Shown one piece after another: positions 53,421 through 61,988 of a DNA stretch of 64,000 nt. Position 1 is the stretch's first letter; every line of letters starts with the position of its first letter. The DNA comes from Oceanospirillum sanctuarii (lineage in GTDB: Bacteria > Pseudomonadota > Gammaproteobacteria > Pseudomonadales > Halomonadaceae), in contig NZ_MTBA01000010.1 of NCBI RefSeq assembly GCF_002150805.1, positions 52,250 to 116,249 of the forward strand. Reading direction: 5' to 3'. The translations under genes were made by a program, and so were the position numbers. The notes beneath the pieces are model-generated. The model made no database searches and was not told where the DNA came from. It worked only from the letters and a program-made list of their open reading frames with translations.

Positions 53421-54764
53421 TTAGTAGCTCAGGTTGTCGATGCGTTCGGCGCGCAGCGAGTTCGGGAACGCTTCTGTGATCTTCACATCAATAAAGCGGC
53501 CGATCAGTTCCATCGGGTCTTCAGTACGGAAGTTCACCACACGGTTGTTTTCGGTACGGCCTTGCAGTTCACCGGGATCGCGCTGGGAGAAGCCGGTCAC
53601 CAGAAGACGCTCGACATTACCCACCATGCGACGGGAGATCTGCATCGACTGCTGGTTGATACGGTCCTGCAGAATCTTCAGGCGCTGTTTTTTGGTCTCT
53701 TCCGGCGTGTTGTCTTCCATATCGGAAGCCGGAGTACCCGGACGCGGGCTGTAGATAAAGCTGAACGAATGATCAAAACCGATCTGGGCGATCAGGTTCA
53801 TGGTGTCTTCAAAGTCCTGATCCGTTTCGTTCGGGAAGCCCACGATAAAGTCCGATGAGAAGCTGATATCCGGGCGGTTAGCGCGGATACGTTCCATCTT
53901 GCTGATATATTCATCACGGGTATGACCACGTTTCATCGCGGCCAGAATGGTGTCAGAACCGCTCTGAACTGGCAGGTGCAGGTGGCTTACCAGCTCTGGA
54001 ATATCTTTGTAGGCTTCGATCAGGCTGTCGCTGAACTCTACCGGATGTGAGGTGGTAAAGCGGATACGGTCGATGCCATCAACAGCAGCCACAAAGCTGA
54101 TCAGCTCTGCCAGATCGATCTCTTCACCTTCTTCGTTATGACCCCGGTATGCGTTTACGTTCTGACCCAGCAGGTTAATCTCACGGACACCCTGTTCCGC
54201 CAGATGTACCACTTCGGCAACCACGTCTTCAAACGGACGGGAAACTTCTTCACCACGGGTATAAGGCACCACACAGAAAGTACAGTACTTGCTGCAGCCT
54301 TCCATGATGGATACGAATGCGGTGGCACCTTCTACTTTGGGTGCTGGCAGACGGTCAAACTTTTCGATTTCCGGGAAGGTTACATCAACCACAGAGATCT
54401 TGTTCTGCTTGGAGGCGTCAATCATCTCCGGCACACGGTGCAGAGTCTGAGGGCCAAAAATCACATCAACGTGGTTAGCACGTTTACGGATATTGTCACC
54501 TTCCTGACTGGCGACACAGCCGCCTACACCGATCACCAGATCAGGGTTTTTCTCTTTCAGTTTTTTCCAGCGGCCCAGTTGGTGGAAAACCTTATCCTGA
54601 GCTTTTTCACGGATCGAACAGGTGTTCAGCAGAACAACGTCTGCTTCGTTCTCGTCGTCGGTCAGCTCCAGGTCGTGACTTTCACCCAGAAGATCAGCCA
54701 TACGAGCGGAATCGTATTCATTCATCTGACACCCGTGGGTTTTGATGAATAATTTTTTAGCCAT
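53421..54764 (-). CDS. miaB: tRNA-2-methylthio-N6-dimethylallyladenosine synthase
   Basis: A 447-residue radical-SAM methylthiotransferase that modifies A37 of tRNAs. The start at 54764 ([19 protein letters not shown]) is the family's normal N-terminus; the frame stays open to 54995 but the added 77 residues are unlike any MiaB. UPF0004 cysteines are in [16 protein letters not shown] and GVGGCVASQ, the SAM cluster motif is [15 protein letters not shown], and a C-terminal TRAM domain follows (about 380-445). A 13-bp copy of the end of the gene (GTAGCTCAGGTTG) recurs just past the stop. Confidence 0.96.
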   Translation of the reverse strand: MAKKLFIKTHGCQMNEYDSARMADLLGESHDLELTDDENEADVVLLNTCSIREKAQDKVFHQLGRWKKLKEKNPDLVIGVGGCVASQEGDNIRKRANHVDVIFGPQTLHRVPEMIDASKQNKISVVDVTFPEIEKFDRLPAPKVEGATAFVSIMEGCSKYCTFCVVPYTRGEEVSRPFEDVVAEVVHLAEQGVREINLLGQNVNAYRGHNEEGEEIDLAELISFVAAVDGIDRIRFTTSHPVEFSDSLIEAYKDIPELVSHLHLPVQSGSDTILAAMKRGHTRDEYISKMERIRANRPDISFSSDFIVGFPNETDQDFEDTMNLIAQIGFDHSFSFIYSPRPGTPASDMEDNTPEETKKQRLKILQDRINQQSMQISRRMVGNVERLLVTGFSQRDPGELQGRTENNRVVNFRTEDPMELIGRFIDVKITEAFPNSLRAERIDNLSY

Positions 54765-55088
54765 GGAAAACACCTGTTCGTTTTTGTACGGAAAGAAGTA
54801 CGGAGTTAAAGCGTAATGGTCGCTTGTCACGTAATGGTTGCCCATCACGCAGTGGCCAGCCATTACGGGTAAAAAACGCACCATTATACGAGCCGATAGC
54901 CCCAGCGCATAGCTTTGTAGCGAAAAACTCAAGGGCATAATCGCCTCGTAGGAGGCTTTGATGTCGGCGGCCTTGTAAAGCCGGACTCCGCCCACAAATA
55001 GAGAGAGCTATTTGGGGATGCAGCGCGGAAAATTCAAGCAGATCCGCTTGTCGTGCATTCAGGTTGTCAGATCATTTGAGGAGCTTTT
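54765..55088. other. Divergent intergenic region miaB / DUF1820 gene with repeats
   Basis: A 324-base region. CGTAATGG occurs at 54812 and 54830, and CCATTACG at 54860, so the second copy can pair with the third, extended by TTGCC/GGCCAG, into a stable hairpin (54830-54867). No clear promoter was assigned. The remainder shows nothing recognisable. Confidence 0.5.
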
Positions 55089-55424
55089 ATGGCTGATTCT
55101 TCGACGGTTTATCGGGTTATTTTTCTGAACAAAAATGAAGTCTTTGAGGTTTATGCCCGTCAGGTTTTTCAGAGTGATCTGTTTGGTTTTCTGGAAGTGG
55201 AAGAGTTTGTTTTTGGTGAGCGTAGCCAGGTACTGATCGACCCGAGTGAGGATAAGCTCAAACAGGAGTTTGCCGGGGTTAAGCGCAGCTATATTCCTTA
55301 CAATGCCATTGTCCGAATCGATGAGGTTGAGCGGGAAGGTGTCCCTAAGGTGAGTGAGTGGAAGTCTGATGGCAATGTTGCTCATTTTCCCGGTCGCCCG
55401 GTTCCTGTTCCGCCGGGCTCGTGA
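55089..55424 (+). CDS. DUF1820 family protein
   Basis: A 111-residue conserved gammaproteobacterial protein of unknown function. The opening VYRVIFLNKNEVFEVYARQVFQSDLFGF, given here as VYRVIFLNKNEVFEVYA, and the middle YIPYNAIVRIDEVE are typical of DUF1820. No membrane segment or catalytic motif is evident. The start has a GAGG site eight bases upstream. It stands divergent from miaB. Confidence 0.85.
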   Translation: MADSSTVYRVIFLNKNEVFEVYARQVFQSDLFGFLEVEEFVFGERSQVLIDPSEDKLKQEFAGVKRSYIPYNAIVRIDEVEREGVPKVSEWKSDGNVAHFPGRPVPVPPGS

Positions 55425-55559
55425 GTCTGTCAATTTAACCCAGAGGCTGTATGATCCTTCTACCGATCTTTAAGATGGCTGCACTGGTCTAAAGCAGCAA
55501 TGATTTTTGTAACAGGCTCGTTCACCATAGGTGAAAAGACCTGAACAGTGGAACTCAGT

Positions 55560-56276
55560 ATGGATAAAGCATTCTGGCATCAGCGATGGGAAGAGGGGCG
55601 AATCGGCTTTCATCAGGATGAAGTGCATCCGGCGTTGCCTGCCTATTGGAATAATCTTCCTGAAAAGCTCAGAGTATCAAGCGGCGATGTCGGGCAGGTT
55701 GAGCCTGTTGCCCAGAAAGCCAAGGTGGTATTTGTCCCTCTGTGCGGCAAGTCTAACGATATGGTTTGGCTGGCAGAACAGGGCTGGCAGGTTATTGGCG
55801 TTGAACTCAGCGAGCTGGCGGTTAAGGAGTTCTTTGAAGCTCAGGGACTGAACCCGGTGCATACTGAGGTTGCTGATCAGTTGAGCTGTTATCAGGCAGG
55901 GCCTTATCAGCTTTATTGTGGTGACTTTTTCCACTTGCACCGTCAGCACATGATCGATGTGACTGCGGTATATGATCGCGCATCTTTGGTGGCTTTACCC
56001 AAAGCAAAGCGCCATCGTTATGCTTTCCATCTGGCGCAGATGTTGTCTCCGGCCGTTGAGATGCTACTGGTGAGTCTGGAGCACCAGAAGCCATCCGGTC
56101 CGCCTTTCACCGTGAAAGCCGATGAGATTGAATGGCTGTTTGGTGCCAATTTTGAGATCGAGCAGTTGGCCCGTCTTGAAGAAGATGACCGTCAGGTGAC
56201 GGATGTGGTTTACCGCATGATGCGTAAAGGCCTGAAGTCAGTATCCGGCCGTAAGCGAAAAAGTCCCGGGCTTTAA
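55560..56276 (+). CDS. tpm: Thiopurine S-methyltransferase
   Basis: A 238-residue SAM-dependent methyltransferase of the TPMT family, linked in bacteria to selenium and tellurium methylation. The N-terminus WHQRWEEGRIGFHQ and the SAM-binding FVPLCGKSNDMVWLAEQGW are diagnostic. I start at the ATG at 55560; a GTG at 55548 in frame is less likely. A basic C-terminal tail (SGRKRKSPGL) extends beyond the usual end. It is followed by a bidirectional terminator. Confidence 0.93.
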   Translation: MDKAFWHQRWEEGRIGFHQDEVHPALPAYWNNLPEKLRVSSGDVGQVEPVAQKAKVVFVPLCGKSNDMVWLAEQGWQVIGVELSELAVKEFFEAQGLNPVHTEVADQLSCYQAGPYQLYCGDFFHLHRQHMIDVTAVYDRASLVALPKAKRHRYAFHLAQMLSPAVEMLLVSLEHQKPSGPPFTVKADEIEWLFGANFEIEQLARLEEDDRQVTDVVYRMMRKGLKSVSGRKRKSPGL

Positions 56277-56333
56277 TTAATTCGCTTCGGATTGACCTGA
56301 AAAGTCAGTCGCCTGATTCAAAAGTAGTATTCA

Positions 56334-56373
56334 AAAAAATCCCCGGTGATCTGAGATCATCGGGGATTTTTTT
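56334..56373. terminator. Bidirectional terminator between tpm and prc
   Basis: ATCCCCGGTGATC pairs with GATCATCGGGGAT (one wobble pair) around TGA, flanked by As on the left and Ts on the right. Confidence 0.9.
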
Positions 56374-56432
56374 CGAGAAGTTAATTTTTAGCGAGCGGTT
56401 TATTTTACCGAGTCGTAAAGCGGGCGGAAGCT

Positions 56433-58478
56433 TTAGTCAGCTTTTGCCATAGCGGTATCTGCCAGTTCGATCATATCCAGAAGGATACGGCCACTTTCCA
56501 CCAGCTCGATATCCTGATTCGGATCTTCGTTGTGATCCGGAATATCGTTTAGCTCTTCGATTGGCTCAAGACCTTTTGCTTTGCGGCGTTGGTTTTCCAG
56601 CGCCAGTTGCTGAGCATCAAGACGTTCGCTTTCAGCCTTGCGGGCAGCTTCGTTCAGACTCACCTGTTTAACCGAGCGCATCTCTTCAAACAGATCCTGC
56701 TGAGCTGCAAGATATTTCAGGTCCGGATCTTCTTCTGCCCGTACCTGATGACGCTCTTTCAGTTCTGGTAGCCAAAGTTGCAGAGGGCTGTATTCTTTAT
56801 GGCGAACAGCCTGAACCTTATCCCAAGGGAGGGCAAACTCAAGGGAGCTTTCGCCCACCTGATCCGCATCTACCAGACTTGGGTACTGGATATCCGGAAC
56901 TACGCCCATATGCTGGGTGCTTTCACCTGAGATACGGTAGAACTTGGCGCGGGTCAGTTTTAGCTGGCCATGTTCCAGTGGCGTCACGGACTGAACCGTA
57001 CCTTTACCAAAGGTCTGGCTACCAATCACGATGCCGCGTTGATAGTCCTGAATTGCACCGGCAAAAATCTCAGAAGCAGATGCGCTCAGGCGGTTCACCA
57101 GAACAGCCAGCGGGCCATCGTAGGCAACGTTCTGATCCGGGTCGCCCAGAATATCGATACGGCCTTCAGCATTACGAACCTGCACGGTTGCGCCACGCTC
57201 GATAAAGAGTCCCACCAGAGAGTTGGCTTCCTGCAGGGCACCACCGCCATTGTTGCGCAGATCGATGACGAGACCATCAATGTCTTCTGCCTGCAGCTCC
57301 TGAATCAGTTTCAGAACATCGCGGGTTGTGCTGCGGTAATCTTCTTTACCCTGTCTCCAGGCTTCAAAGTCGACATAGAAAGCCGGGATATCGATAACGC
57401 CGATCTTCTTCGCTTGCCCATCTTCTTTCAGGGTTACGATCGACTTTTTAGCGGCCTGATCTTCCAGTTTCACGGTATTACGGACAATGGAGATCACTTT
57501 GGTCTGGCTGTTATCTTTGGCGTTAGCCGGAATCACCTGCAGGCGAACGGTACTGGCTTTTGGGCCTCGAATCAGGTCGACAACCTCATCCAGACGCCAG
57601 CCGATGACGTCCACGATCTCTTCGTTATCCTGCCCTACACCTATGATCTTATCCGCAGGCTTGAGTTCGCCTGCCTGAGATGCCGGACCGCCCGGTACCA
57701 GACTAACCACCTTGGTGAACTCATCTTCGGTTTGCAGCAGGGCTCCGATACCTTCCAGAGAAAGCTTCATACGGATGTTGAAGGTCTCTGAGCTACGAGG
57801 GGACTGGTATTGGGTGTGCGGATCGTAAAGCTGGGTATAAGCGTTCATATAGATCTGGAACACATCTTCATCACGAGTCTGAGTGATTCGCTTCAGTTGG
57901 TTTTCCAGACGACGATTAAGCGTCTTTTTAGCATCTGCCAGATCTTTGCCAGAGAGCTTCAGGCTCAAAAGACTGTTTTCCAGCCGTTTGCTCCAGAGCT
58001 TATCCAGTTCATCATCATTCGCTGCCCAGGCAAAGTCTTCACGGTCAATCATCAGGGCGTCGTTACGATCAAAAACGTAATCTTCCGGGAAGTCTTCAAG
58101 CAGCTTCAGTTGGCTTTTTATACGGGCAACAACCTTTTCCTGGTAAAGATTGTAGATCTCAAATGCCGCTGTCAGGTCGCCCTTTTTCAGATCATCATCC
58201 AGGCGCAATCTGTATTTGTCGAACTGCTGAATTTCCGGCTGGGTGAAGTAGGCCTTGTTGCCATCCAGCTGCTCCAGAAAATGATCATAGATTTCAACCG
58301 AGAGCTGATCGTTAAGCTCAACTTCCCGGTAATGACCGTAGTTCAGGCGCTCGACGATATCCTGAGCAGCCTGTTGCTGTTCTTTAGTCGGTATGAGGTT
58401 TTCAGCATAGGCGCTGCTGAAGGTTAAGCTGCTGGCCAGTAACAGGGGCAGCAGGCGGCGGGTAACCGTGGTTATCAT
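56433..58478 (-). CDS. prc: Carboxy-terminal (tail-specific) protease Prc
   Basis: A 681-residue periplasmic serine protease of family S41. A signal peptide ends at about residue 25 (SSAYA). A helical N-terminal domain, a PDZ domain (about 240-325) and the protease core follow. The Ser-Lys dyad reads as Ser in RLSASASEIFAGA and Lys in TFGKGTVQSV. The C-terminal DUF3340 region is present. It trims PBP3 and regulates murein hydrolases in relatives. Length matches E. coli Prc (about 680). It is a single-gene unit here. Confidence 0.95.
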   Translation of the reverse strand: MITTVTRRLLPLLLASSLTFSSAYAENLIPTKEQQQAAQDIVERLNYGHYREVELNDQLSVEIYDHFLEQLDGNKAYFTQPEIQQFDKYRLRLDDDLKKGDLTAAFEIYNLYQEKVVARIKSQLKLLEDFPEDYVFDRNDALMIDREDFAWAANDDELDKLWSKRLENSLLSLKLSGKDLADAKKTLNRRLENQLKRITQTRDEDVFQIYMNAYTQLYDPHTQYQSPRSSETFNIRMKLSLEGIGALLQTEDEFTKVVSLVPGGPASQAGELKPADKIIGVGQDNEEIVDVIGWRLDEVVDLIRGPKASTVRLQVIPANAKDNSQTKVISIVRNTVKLEDQAAKKSIVTLKEDGQAKKIGVIDIPAFYVDFEAWRQGKEDYRSTTRDVLKLIQELQAEDIDGLVIDLRNNGGGALQEANSLVGLFIERGATVQVRNAEGRIDILGDPDQNVAYDGPLAVLVNRLSASASEIFAGAIQDYQRGIVIGSQTFGKGTVQSVTPLEHGQLKLTRAKFYRISGESTQHMGVVPDIQYPSLVDADQVGESSLEFALPWDKVQAVRHKEYSPLQLWLPELKERHQVRAEEDPDLKYLAAQQDLFEEMRSVKQVSLNEAARKAESERLDAQQLALENQRRKAKGLEPIEELNDIPDHNEDPNQDIELVESGRILLDMIELADTAMAKAD

Positions 58479-58798
58479 TCAACTCTCCGGGCCGGAGGTC
58501 TGCTTCGGAACTGAAGAAAACCTGTAGCAATCTTATGATTCGAATTTCTGCTAAATACTTTCTGAGCTAACGCAATGACTCTGCCAACTCTTTATCAATA
58601 CAGAGAATATGGCTTCTGTTCTCTGAGAATCAAGGTTCAGGACAGATTAACAGATTGATTCTTAAGTCAGTATTAAACGTTTAAATTCACAGAGTCATCT
58701 GAAAGGGTAATTTTGTTATAGTACACCATGACGTTTGTTTTGGTTCAGTTAAGAACTGCAAAGGTTCTGGCTGACGCTTAATTTGCCCCGGGGTATCC
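58479..58798. other. Divergent intergenic region prc / apeB
   Basis: A 320-base region. The extended -10 TGTTATAGT (58714-58722) on the plus strand, about 80 bases before apeB, is the best promoter candidate. The rest is AT-rich with no other clear element. Confidence 0.5.
58714..58722 (+). promoter_or_regulatory. Extended -10 promoter element of apeB
   Basis: TGTTATAGT is identical to the element at 3129-3137 and matches TGnTATAAT; the -35 region is weak. Confidence 0.45.
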
Positions 58799-60094
58799 AT
58801 GACTCAGAATGATTTCAATCAGCAGCTGCTGACGTTTCTTGATCGCTCACCAACACCGTTCCATGCGACAGAAAATATGGTTGCAGCCTGTGTTGCTGCT
58901 GGCTTTGAGGTGCTGCAGGAACGTGACAGCTGGTCTCTGAAGCCGGGCGGACGTTACGTGGTGACCCGAAACCAGTCTTCTGTGATTGCCTTCACTTTGC
59001 CTGAAGACAGTAATGCTGTTGAAACCGGTTTTCGTATGTCCGGTGCCCACACCGATAGCCCGTGCCTTAAGGTCAAAACCAACCCGGATATGAAGGGACA
59101 AGGGTATCTGCGCTTAGGTGTGGAAGTTTATGGTGGTGCACTGTTGAGTACCTGGTTTGACCGGGATTTGTCGATTGCAGGTCGCGTTTCTTATCGGTCT
59201 GACAAGGGGGCAGTAAAGCATGCTCTGGTTAATTTTGAACGCCCTGTTGGTACGGTTCCGAACCTTGCGATCCACCTGAACCGGGAAGTTAATAATGGTG
59301 TTGCGATCAATGCTCAGACGCATCTGCCGATTGTGCTGATGCAGCAGGAAGATGATGCCGCAAGCTTTAATGATCTTCTGATTGCTCAGTTAAAGGTTCA
59401 GGGCGTGACTGATGTCGAGGAAATTCTGGAGCATGAGTGTCTGGCTTATGATACCCAGCCGGCAGCTCTGATTGGATTTAAGGAAGACTTTATCGCTTCT
59501 GCACGACTGGATAACCTTCTCAGCTGCTTTATCGGCCTGAAAGCGCTTCTGGATAGTAATCAGGAGGTACCGTCCCTTCTGGTTTGTAATGACCACGAAG
59601 AAGTGGGCAGTCTGAGTGCTTCAGGGGCGCAAGGCCCGTTCCTGCAATCGGTACTCAAACGCATTGCGGGCACTGAGGAGAGCTATCAGCAGATGATGGC
59701 GGCTTCTATGATGGTATCCTGCGATAACGCTCATGGCATCCATCCGAATTACGCCAGTTATCATGATAATAATCATGCGCCGTTACTGAACGCCGGACCT
59801 GTCATCAAACTGAATGCTAATCAGCGTTACGCTTCCAACAGTGAAAGTTCAGCTTGGTTTAAACTGGCTTGTCAGCAATCAGGTGTCGAGGTGCAAAGCT
59901 TTATCATGCGCAGCGATCTGGCTTGTGGAAGCACGATTGGGCCGATCACATCTGCAGAGCTGGGGGTTCGTACTATTGATGTTGGTGTTCCGCAGTTTGC
60001 GATGCATTCGGTTAGGGAGCTGGCAGGTAGTCAGGATGCCTATAAGCTCTATGCTGTTCTGAAAAGTTTTAATGCTTTGAAAGAAATAGTCTGA
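58799..60094 (+). CDS. apeB: M18 family aminopeptidase
   Basis: A 431-residue dinuclear zinc aminopeptidase that removes N-terminal acidic or other residues from peptides in the cytoplasm. Metal motifs are SGAHTDSPCLKVK (about 80-92), CNDHEEVGS with the catalytic Glu pair (about 264-272), and AMHSVRE near the C-terminus (about 400). The sequence opening FLDRSPTPFHATENM is typical of M18. Length is normal. A terminator follows. Confidence 0.94.
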   Translation: MTQNDFNQQLLTFLDRSPTPFHATENMVAACVAAGFEVLQERDSWSLKPGGRYVVTRNQSSVIAFTLPEDSNAVETGFRMSGAHTDSPCLKVKTNPDMKGQGYLRLGVEVYGGALLSTWFDRDLSIAGRVSYRSDKGAVKHALVNFERPVGTVPNLAIHLNREVNNGVAINAQTHLPIVLMQQEDDAASFNDLLIAQLKVQGVTDVEEILEHECLAYDTQPAALIGFKEDFIASARLDNLLSCFIGLKALLDSNQEVPSLLVCNDHEEVGSLSASGAQGPFLQSVLKRIAGTEESYQQMMAASMMVSCDNAHGIHPNYASYHDNNHAPLLNAGPVIKLNANQRYASNSESSAWFKLACQQSGVEVQSFIMRSDLACGSTIGPITSAELGVRTIDVGVPQFAMHSVRELAGSQDAYKLYAVLKSFNALKEIV

Positions 60095-60118
60095 TTTAAA
60101 GCTAAGTATTTCAATTGA

Positions 60119-60146
60119 GGCTGGAGATTAGACTCTGGCCTTTTTT
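60119..60146 (+). terminator. Terminator of apeB
   Basis: GGCTGGAGA can pair with the following ACTCTGGCC through several wobble pairs, followed by TTTTTT. The stem is imperfect. Confidence 0.6.
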
Positions 60147-60260
60147 GTGCCGACAATATCTGAGGCTGATAACGAAAGAGGTTTTCTGAGAAGAGGCTGG
60201 CTACAGTGAAGATAGATCTGGTCAGAAGTGTTGTCGTGTTGTATTGAAAAACAACAGGCG

Positions 60261-60284
60261 AAAAAAAAACCGGCCTTTAGCCGG
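60261..60284 (-). terminator. Terminator of tRNA-Asn
   Basis: On the minus strand CCGGC-TAAAG-GCCGG is followed by nine Ts, 12 bases after the CCA end. Confidence 0.9.
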
Positions 60285-60295
60285 ATTTGGAAAGT

Positions 60296-60371
60296 TGGCT
60301 CCCCGAGCAGGACTCGAACCTGCGACCAATAGATTAACAGTCTACTGCTCTACCAACTGAGCTATCAGGGA
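60296..60371 (-). tRNA. tRNA-Asn (GTT)
   Basis: A 76-base cloverleaf with encoded CCA. Acceptor TCCCTGA pairs with TCGGGGA, the D-arm is AGCTCAGTTGGTAGAGC, the anticodon loop CTGTTAA gives GUU for asparagine, and the T-loop GTTCGAGTC is standard. It forms its own transcription unit with promoter and terminator. Confidence 0.98.
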
Positions 60372-60395
60372 ACTGTGCTCAACTTTCGAGAACGC

Positions 60396-60423
60396 ATTAT
60401 AGGGATAGAAAAAAAACGGTCAA
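60396..60423 (-). promoter_or_regulatory. Promoter of tRNA-Asn
   Basis: On the minus strand TTGACC (60423-60418) and a perfect TATAAT (60401-60396) are separated by 16 bases, 24 bases before the mature 5' end. Confidence 0.85.
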
Positions 60424-60535
60424 GTCTTTTTTTGAAAAAACTCTAACTTTTTAATGACTTAGCCATGGCGATCATAAAAGGTTACAAAAAAGTCAGAGCT
60501 CATTAGAAGTAAGCGGGGGACAGAAAGGGTGCTGT

Positions 60536-61966
60536 ATGTCAAAATTTTCCCCTTTGTTTCAAACTTTTTCAGGATGTGTCGGAAGCGTGCACTATTTCAA
60601 AGTTTTTGTTTGTCTTTTGTTCTTTAATACCCTCATAGGAATACAGGGTGTTGGAGCTAATGTATTAGGAAGTGAAGAAGAGCTGGTTCGCTTAAAAGAA
60701 CAGGCAATTTATTATCTTTCTAAAAAACAGCCCGACAGAGCCTATGAAACTTTGAAGCCTGCTGAGTTGGTTTATGCTGGTGATGCCCAATACAACTACT
60801 TGCTGGGTATGGCGGCAATTGACTCAGGGCATCCTGAAGATGCGTCTTGGGCTTTTGAGCGTGTTGTTGCTGTCATGCCGCATCATGCTGGCGCCCGGAT
60901 GGATATGGCTCGAGCCTTCTTTCAGTTGAAAGATTATCCCCGTGCAGAGAAAGAGTTTCAGTTGTTACAGGCGATGAACCCGCCTGAATCAGCTCAAAAA
61001 GCGATAGCCTTTTATCTGGCTGAGATTGATCGCTTATCGGATCGACATCCGAAGTGGATTCTGACCGGAAGTGCCTATAGTGCTGTCGGTTATAGTTCCA
61101 ATGCGACAGGTGCGCCAAGCGAAGATAACTATATTGCTGCTTTTGCTGAGATGTTTTCCATGACGGAAGACACCGTTCGTCAGCTGTATGATGTGACGGA
61201 TGGTGAGTTTGAAGCAGCAGATGGCTTTATAGACTTGGGGGTATCGGGAGTTGCAACGTATAAACGTCCAGGGCCTTGGTCCTTTTATGCGGCTCCTACT
61301 CTTTCAAGAAAAACCATGTTTTCCAAAAGTGACTACTCCAGTTTGAGTTTGGGAGCAAAGCTTGGGGGGCGCTGGAAAGAGAAAAAGTCGGATTTAAACG
61401 GTTATTTGCAGTATAGCGCCATTGAGCAAAGTGGAGGTAGCTCCATTTCGGTGCAGACGGCAATGATTGATTATGGCTATCTTTTGAACAGCCGTTCTCG
61501 ATTGGGCGGACAGGTCTCTTGGGCTGGTAATAGTTATCAGGATAGCCCCAGCAACAATAGCCAAACGACGGGCATATCGATTTACGGTAGCTATATTTTT
61601 GGTCAGTACCGCCCTTTTGTTTTACAAACTCAGATCTCTGTATCTAGTGATGAAGCTATCAACAACCGCACAGATGGAGATAAAGACCTGCTGGGTGTTT
61701 CTGTTTTTGGGCAATACATTTTTAACCAGGAGCATATCTTTTTTGGAAGTGTGAACTTTTTGGAAAGTAATTACACGCTAAAAAGGTCTTTATATAACTC
61801 TCCCCGAGAAGACACTCAAATAGCCTATGGTTTGGGCTACTTATGGCAGGTGAACAAAGCTATCAGTGTCAAAACCCAGATCAATCATACCGAAACTACG
61901 TCGAATATCGCGTTGTATGATTCCGCTAAACAGGATGCTTCAGTTCGCTTGAGCTATAGCTTTTAG
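60536..61966 (+). CDS. TPR plus outer-membrane beta-barrel protein (Slam/DUF560-like)
   Basis: A 476-residue exported protein. A hydrophobic signal segment at about 20-40 (FKVFVCLLFFNTLIGI) is followed by two or three TPR motifs (about 50-165; YNYLLGMAAIDSGHPEDASWAFERVV pattern, seen as DASWAFERVVAVMP). From about 175 the sequence is alternating aromatic/polar beta strands ending in LSYSF, a typical barrel closing strand. TPR plus a roughly 300-residue barrel is the layout of surface lipoprotein assembly modulators (Slam). The start has an AAAGGG site. The next gene, 22 bases on, encodes a FecR-domain protein with TbpB-like beta repeats, a possible cargo. Family assignment is by architecture, so moderate. 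Confidence 0.65.
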   Translation: MSKFSPLFQTFSGCVGSVHYFKVFVCLLFFNTLIGIQGVGANVLGSEEELVRLKEQAIYYLSKKQPDRAYETLKPAELVYAGDAQYNYLLGMAAIDSGHPEDASWAFERVVAVMPHHAGARMDMARAFFQLKDYPRAEKEFQLLQAMNPPESAQKAIAFYLAEIDRLSDRHPKWILTGSAYSAVGYSSNATGAPSEDNYIAAFAEMFSMTEDTVRQLYDVTDGEFEAADGFIDLGVSGVATYKRPGPWSFYAAPTLSRKTMFSKSDYSSLSLGAKLGGRWKEKKSDLNGYLQYSAIEQSGGSSISVQTAMIDYGYLLNSRSRLGGQVSWAGNSYQDSPSNNSQTTGISIYGSYIFGQYRPFVLQTQISVSSDEAINNRTDGDKDLLGVSVFGQYIFNQEHIFFGSVNFLESNYTLKRSLYNSPREDTQIAYGLGYLWQVNKAISVKTQINHTETTSNIALYDSAKQDASVRLSYSF

Positions 61967-61988
61967 CCCTGACATTAGGTTCCTTCAA

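Noticed and set aside
53401..53436. tRNA-like D-arm sequence (GGTAGCTCAG) after miaB
   Set aside because: No acceptor stem, anticodon arm or T-arm can be formed around it; it is part of a 13-base repeat at the end of miaB.
53910..54752. Plus-strand open frames inside miaB
   Set aside because: They lie wholly within a well-conserved gene on the other strand and have no domain support.
54765..54995. Longer MiaB N-terminus
   Set aside because: The frame is open but the residues resemble no MiaB, and the ATG at 54764 gives the family's standard start.
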